DNA of 7,023 nt from Chromatiales bacterium (GTDB lineage: Bacteria > Pseudomonadota > Gammaproteobacteria > Chromatiales > Chromatiaceae), in the NCBI GenBank assembly GCA_024762485.1, contig JANTHH010000144.1, positions 1 through 7,023 on the forward strand, given 5' to 3'. Positions 6,326 through 7,023 of this stretch are shown piece by piece (position 1 is the first letter of the stretch; the number at the start of each line of letters is the position of its first letter). The position numbers were made by a program, and so were the translations under genes. Under the pieces are notes generated by a model. The model was not told the DNA's origin and ran no database searches. It saw only the letters and a list, made by a program, of their open reading frames with translations.

Positions 6326-7023
6326 GGTGCGGTCACTGCCACCGCTGCGCCATCGGTGAGAAAGCCGGCACCGTCGACGACGACCTGCTCACCGGCGGCC
6401 AGGCCACTGCGTATCTCCACCATGCCGTCCAGCCGCCAGCCGGTCTGCACCACGCGCTGCAGCGCCTTGTCGCCGTCGATGACATAGACCACGGTGCCAG
6501 CGGGCCGGCGCACCACACTGACCTCCGGCACCACCAGCGCGCCCGGGTGCCGTGCCACCCGTACCGCACCGGTGACACTGGCGCCGGGCTCCCAGTCGCC
6601 GGGGTTGTCGAGATCGATGATCACCTCGATGGCGCGGTTGCTGCGGGTGATCTCCGGACGGATGTCGCTCACCGTGCCGCTCACCTCGCGTCCCGGCGCC
6701 AGCGGCGTGCTCAGCCGCGCGGCCAGACCGACGCGCAGCTGCGCACCGAGTGACTCGGGAAACGGCAGCCGCACCCGCAGACGTTCCAGGGTGGTGAGAT
6801 GGAACAGCGGCGTGCCCGTCTTCACATAGTCACCGATGGAGATCAGCCGCTGGTCCACCCGGCCGTCGACCGGACTGGTGATCCGTGCCCGGGCGATATC
6901 CCGCTCGGCCTGCTGCAGGCGCACCCGGGCGGCGACGAGCTGCGCCTTGAGGGCACCGTACTGGGCCTCCGCCTCGTCCAGCGATGACTGGTTGGCCGAC
7001 TTTTTCTTCAGCAGCTCACGGAA
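6322..7023 (-). CDS. RND efflux periplasmic adaptor (partial; N-terminus off right edge)
   Basis: The last 233 residues of a membrane fusion protein; the frame stays open to the window edge, so the true start lies outside. In order, the visible part holds: the end of the coiled-coil hairpin (about 1-43, rich in Lys, Gln, Glu and Ala); the second lipoyl half with ITSPVDGRV at about 48-56 and IGDYVKTGTPLFHL just after it; a beta-barrel domain (RLRVRLPFPESLGAQL onwards); and a membrane-proximal domain with LVVPEVSVVRR, a VVYVID strand and a GLAAGEQVVVDG turn. This is the usual C-terminal plan of AcrA/MexA-like adaptors. GTG at 6924-6922 could be mistaken for a start but is an internal Val codon within the helical hairpin. 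It overlaps the RND gene by 4 nt and is surely its adaptor. Whether it is lipid-anchored cannot be seen. Confidence 0.93.
   Translation of the reverse strand, partial: FRELLKKKSANQSSLDEAEAQYGALKAQLVAARVRLQQAERDIARARITSPVDGRVDQRLISIGDYVKTGTPLFHLTTLERLRVRLPFPESLGAQLRVGLAARLSTPLAPGREVSGTVSDIRPEITRSNRAIEVIIDLDNPGDWEPGASVTGAVRVARHPGALVVPEVSVVRRPAGTVVYVIDGDKALQRVVQTGWRLDGMVEIRSGLAAGEQVVVDGAGFLTDGAAVAVTAP

Overview
The window holds five genes, all on the minus strand and read from right to left. Together they form an envelope efflux locus. From upstream (right edge) to downstream (left edge) they are: the C-terminal part of an RND periplasmic adaptor, a complete RND inner-membrane pump, a complete TolC-family outer-membrane channel, a complete HlyD/YhiI-type adaptor, and the N-terminal 226 residues of an ABC ATPase most like RbbA (YhiH). 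There are no RNA genes, mobile elements or CRISPR arrays. The DNA is GC-rich (roughly 60% or more in the genes, by eye). The protein types are those of a diderm proteobacterium. A gammaproteobacterium is my best guess because yhiI-rbbA occur as neighbours in enterics, but the window cannot fix the taxon.

Layout: 7023-6322 adaptor (its start lies off the right edge); 6325-3242 RND pump, overlapping the adaptor by 4 nt (ATGA); 3241-3086 the only sizeable gap, 156 nt and about 50% GC by hand count, carrying an 18-bp perfect palindrome; 3085-1781 TolC; a 9-nt gap; 1771-659 YhiI-like adaptor; a 22-nt overlap; 680-1 RbbA-like ATPase, running off the left edge.

Working model: the adaptor and RND protein make a proton-driven pump, and the YhiI-like adaptor and RbbA-like protein make an ATP-driven exporter. 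The single TolC gene between them could serve either or both. TolC is tightly linked to the ABC part and separated from the RND part by the gap, so two transcription units (adaptor-RND, and TolC-YhiI-RbbA) or one unit with an internal promoter are both possible. Substrates cannot be read from the sequence. I see no clear sign of a wholly new system. The most useful second looks are the two-engine, one-TolC arrangement, the palindrome, and the missing switch histidine in the visible ATPase domain.
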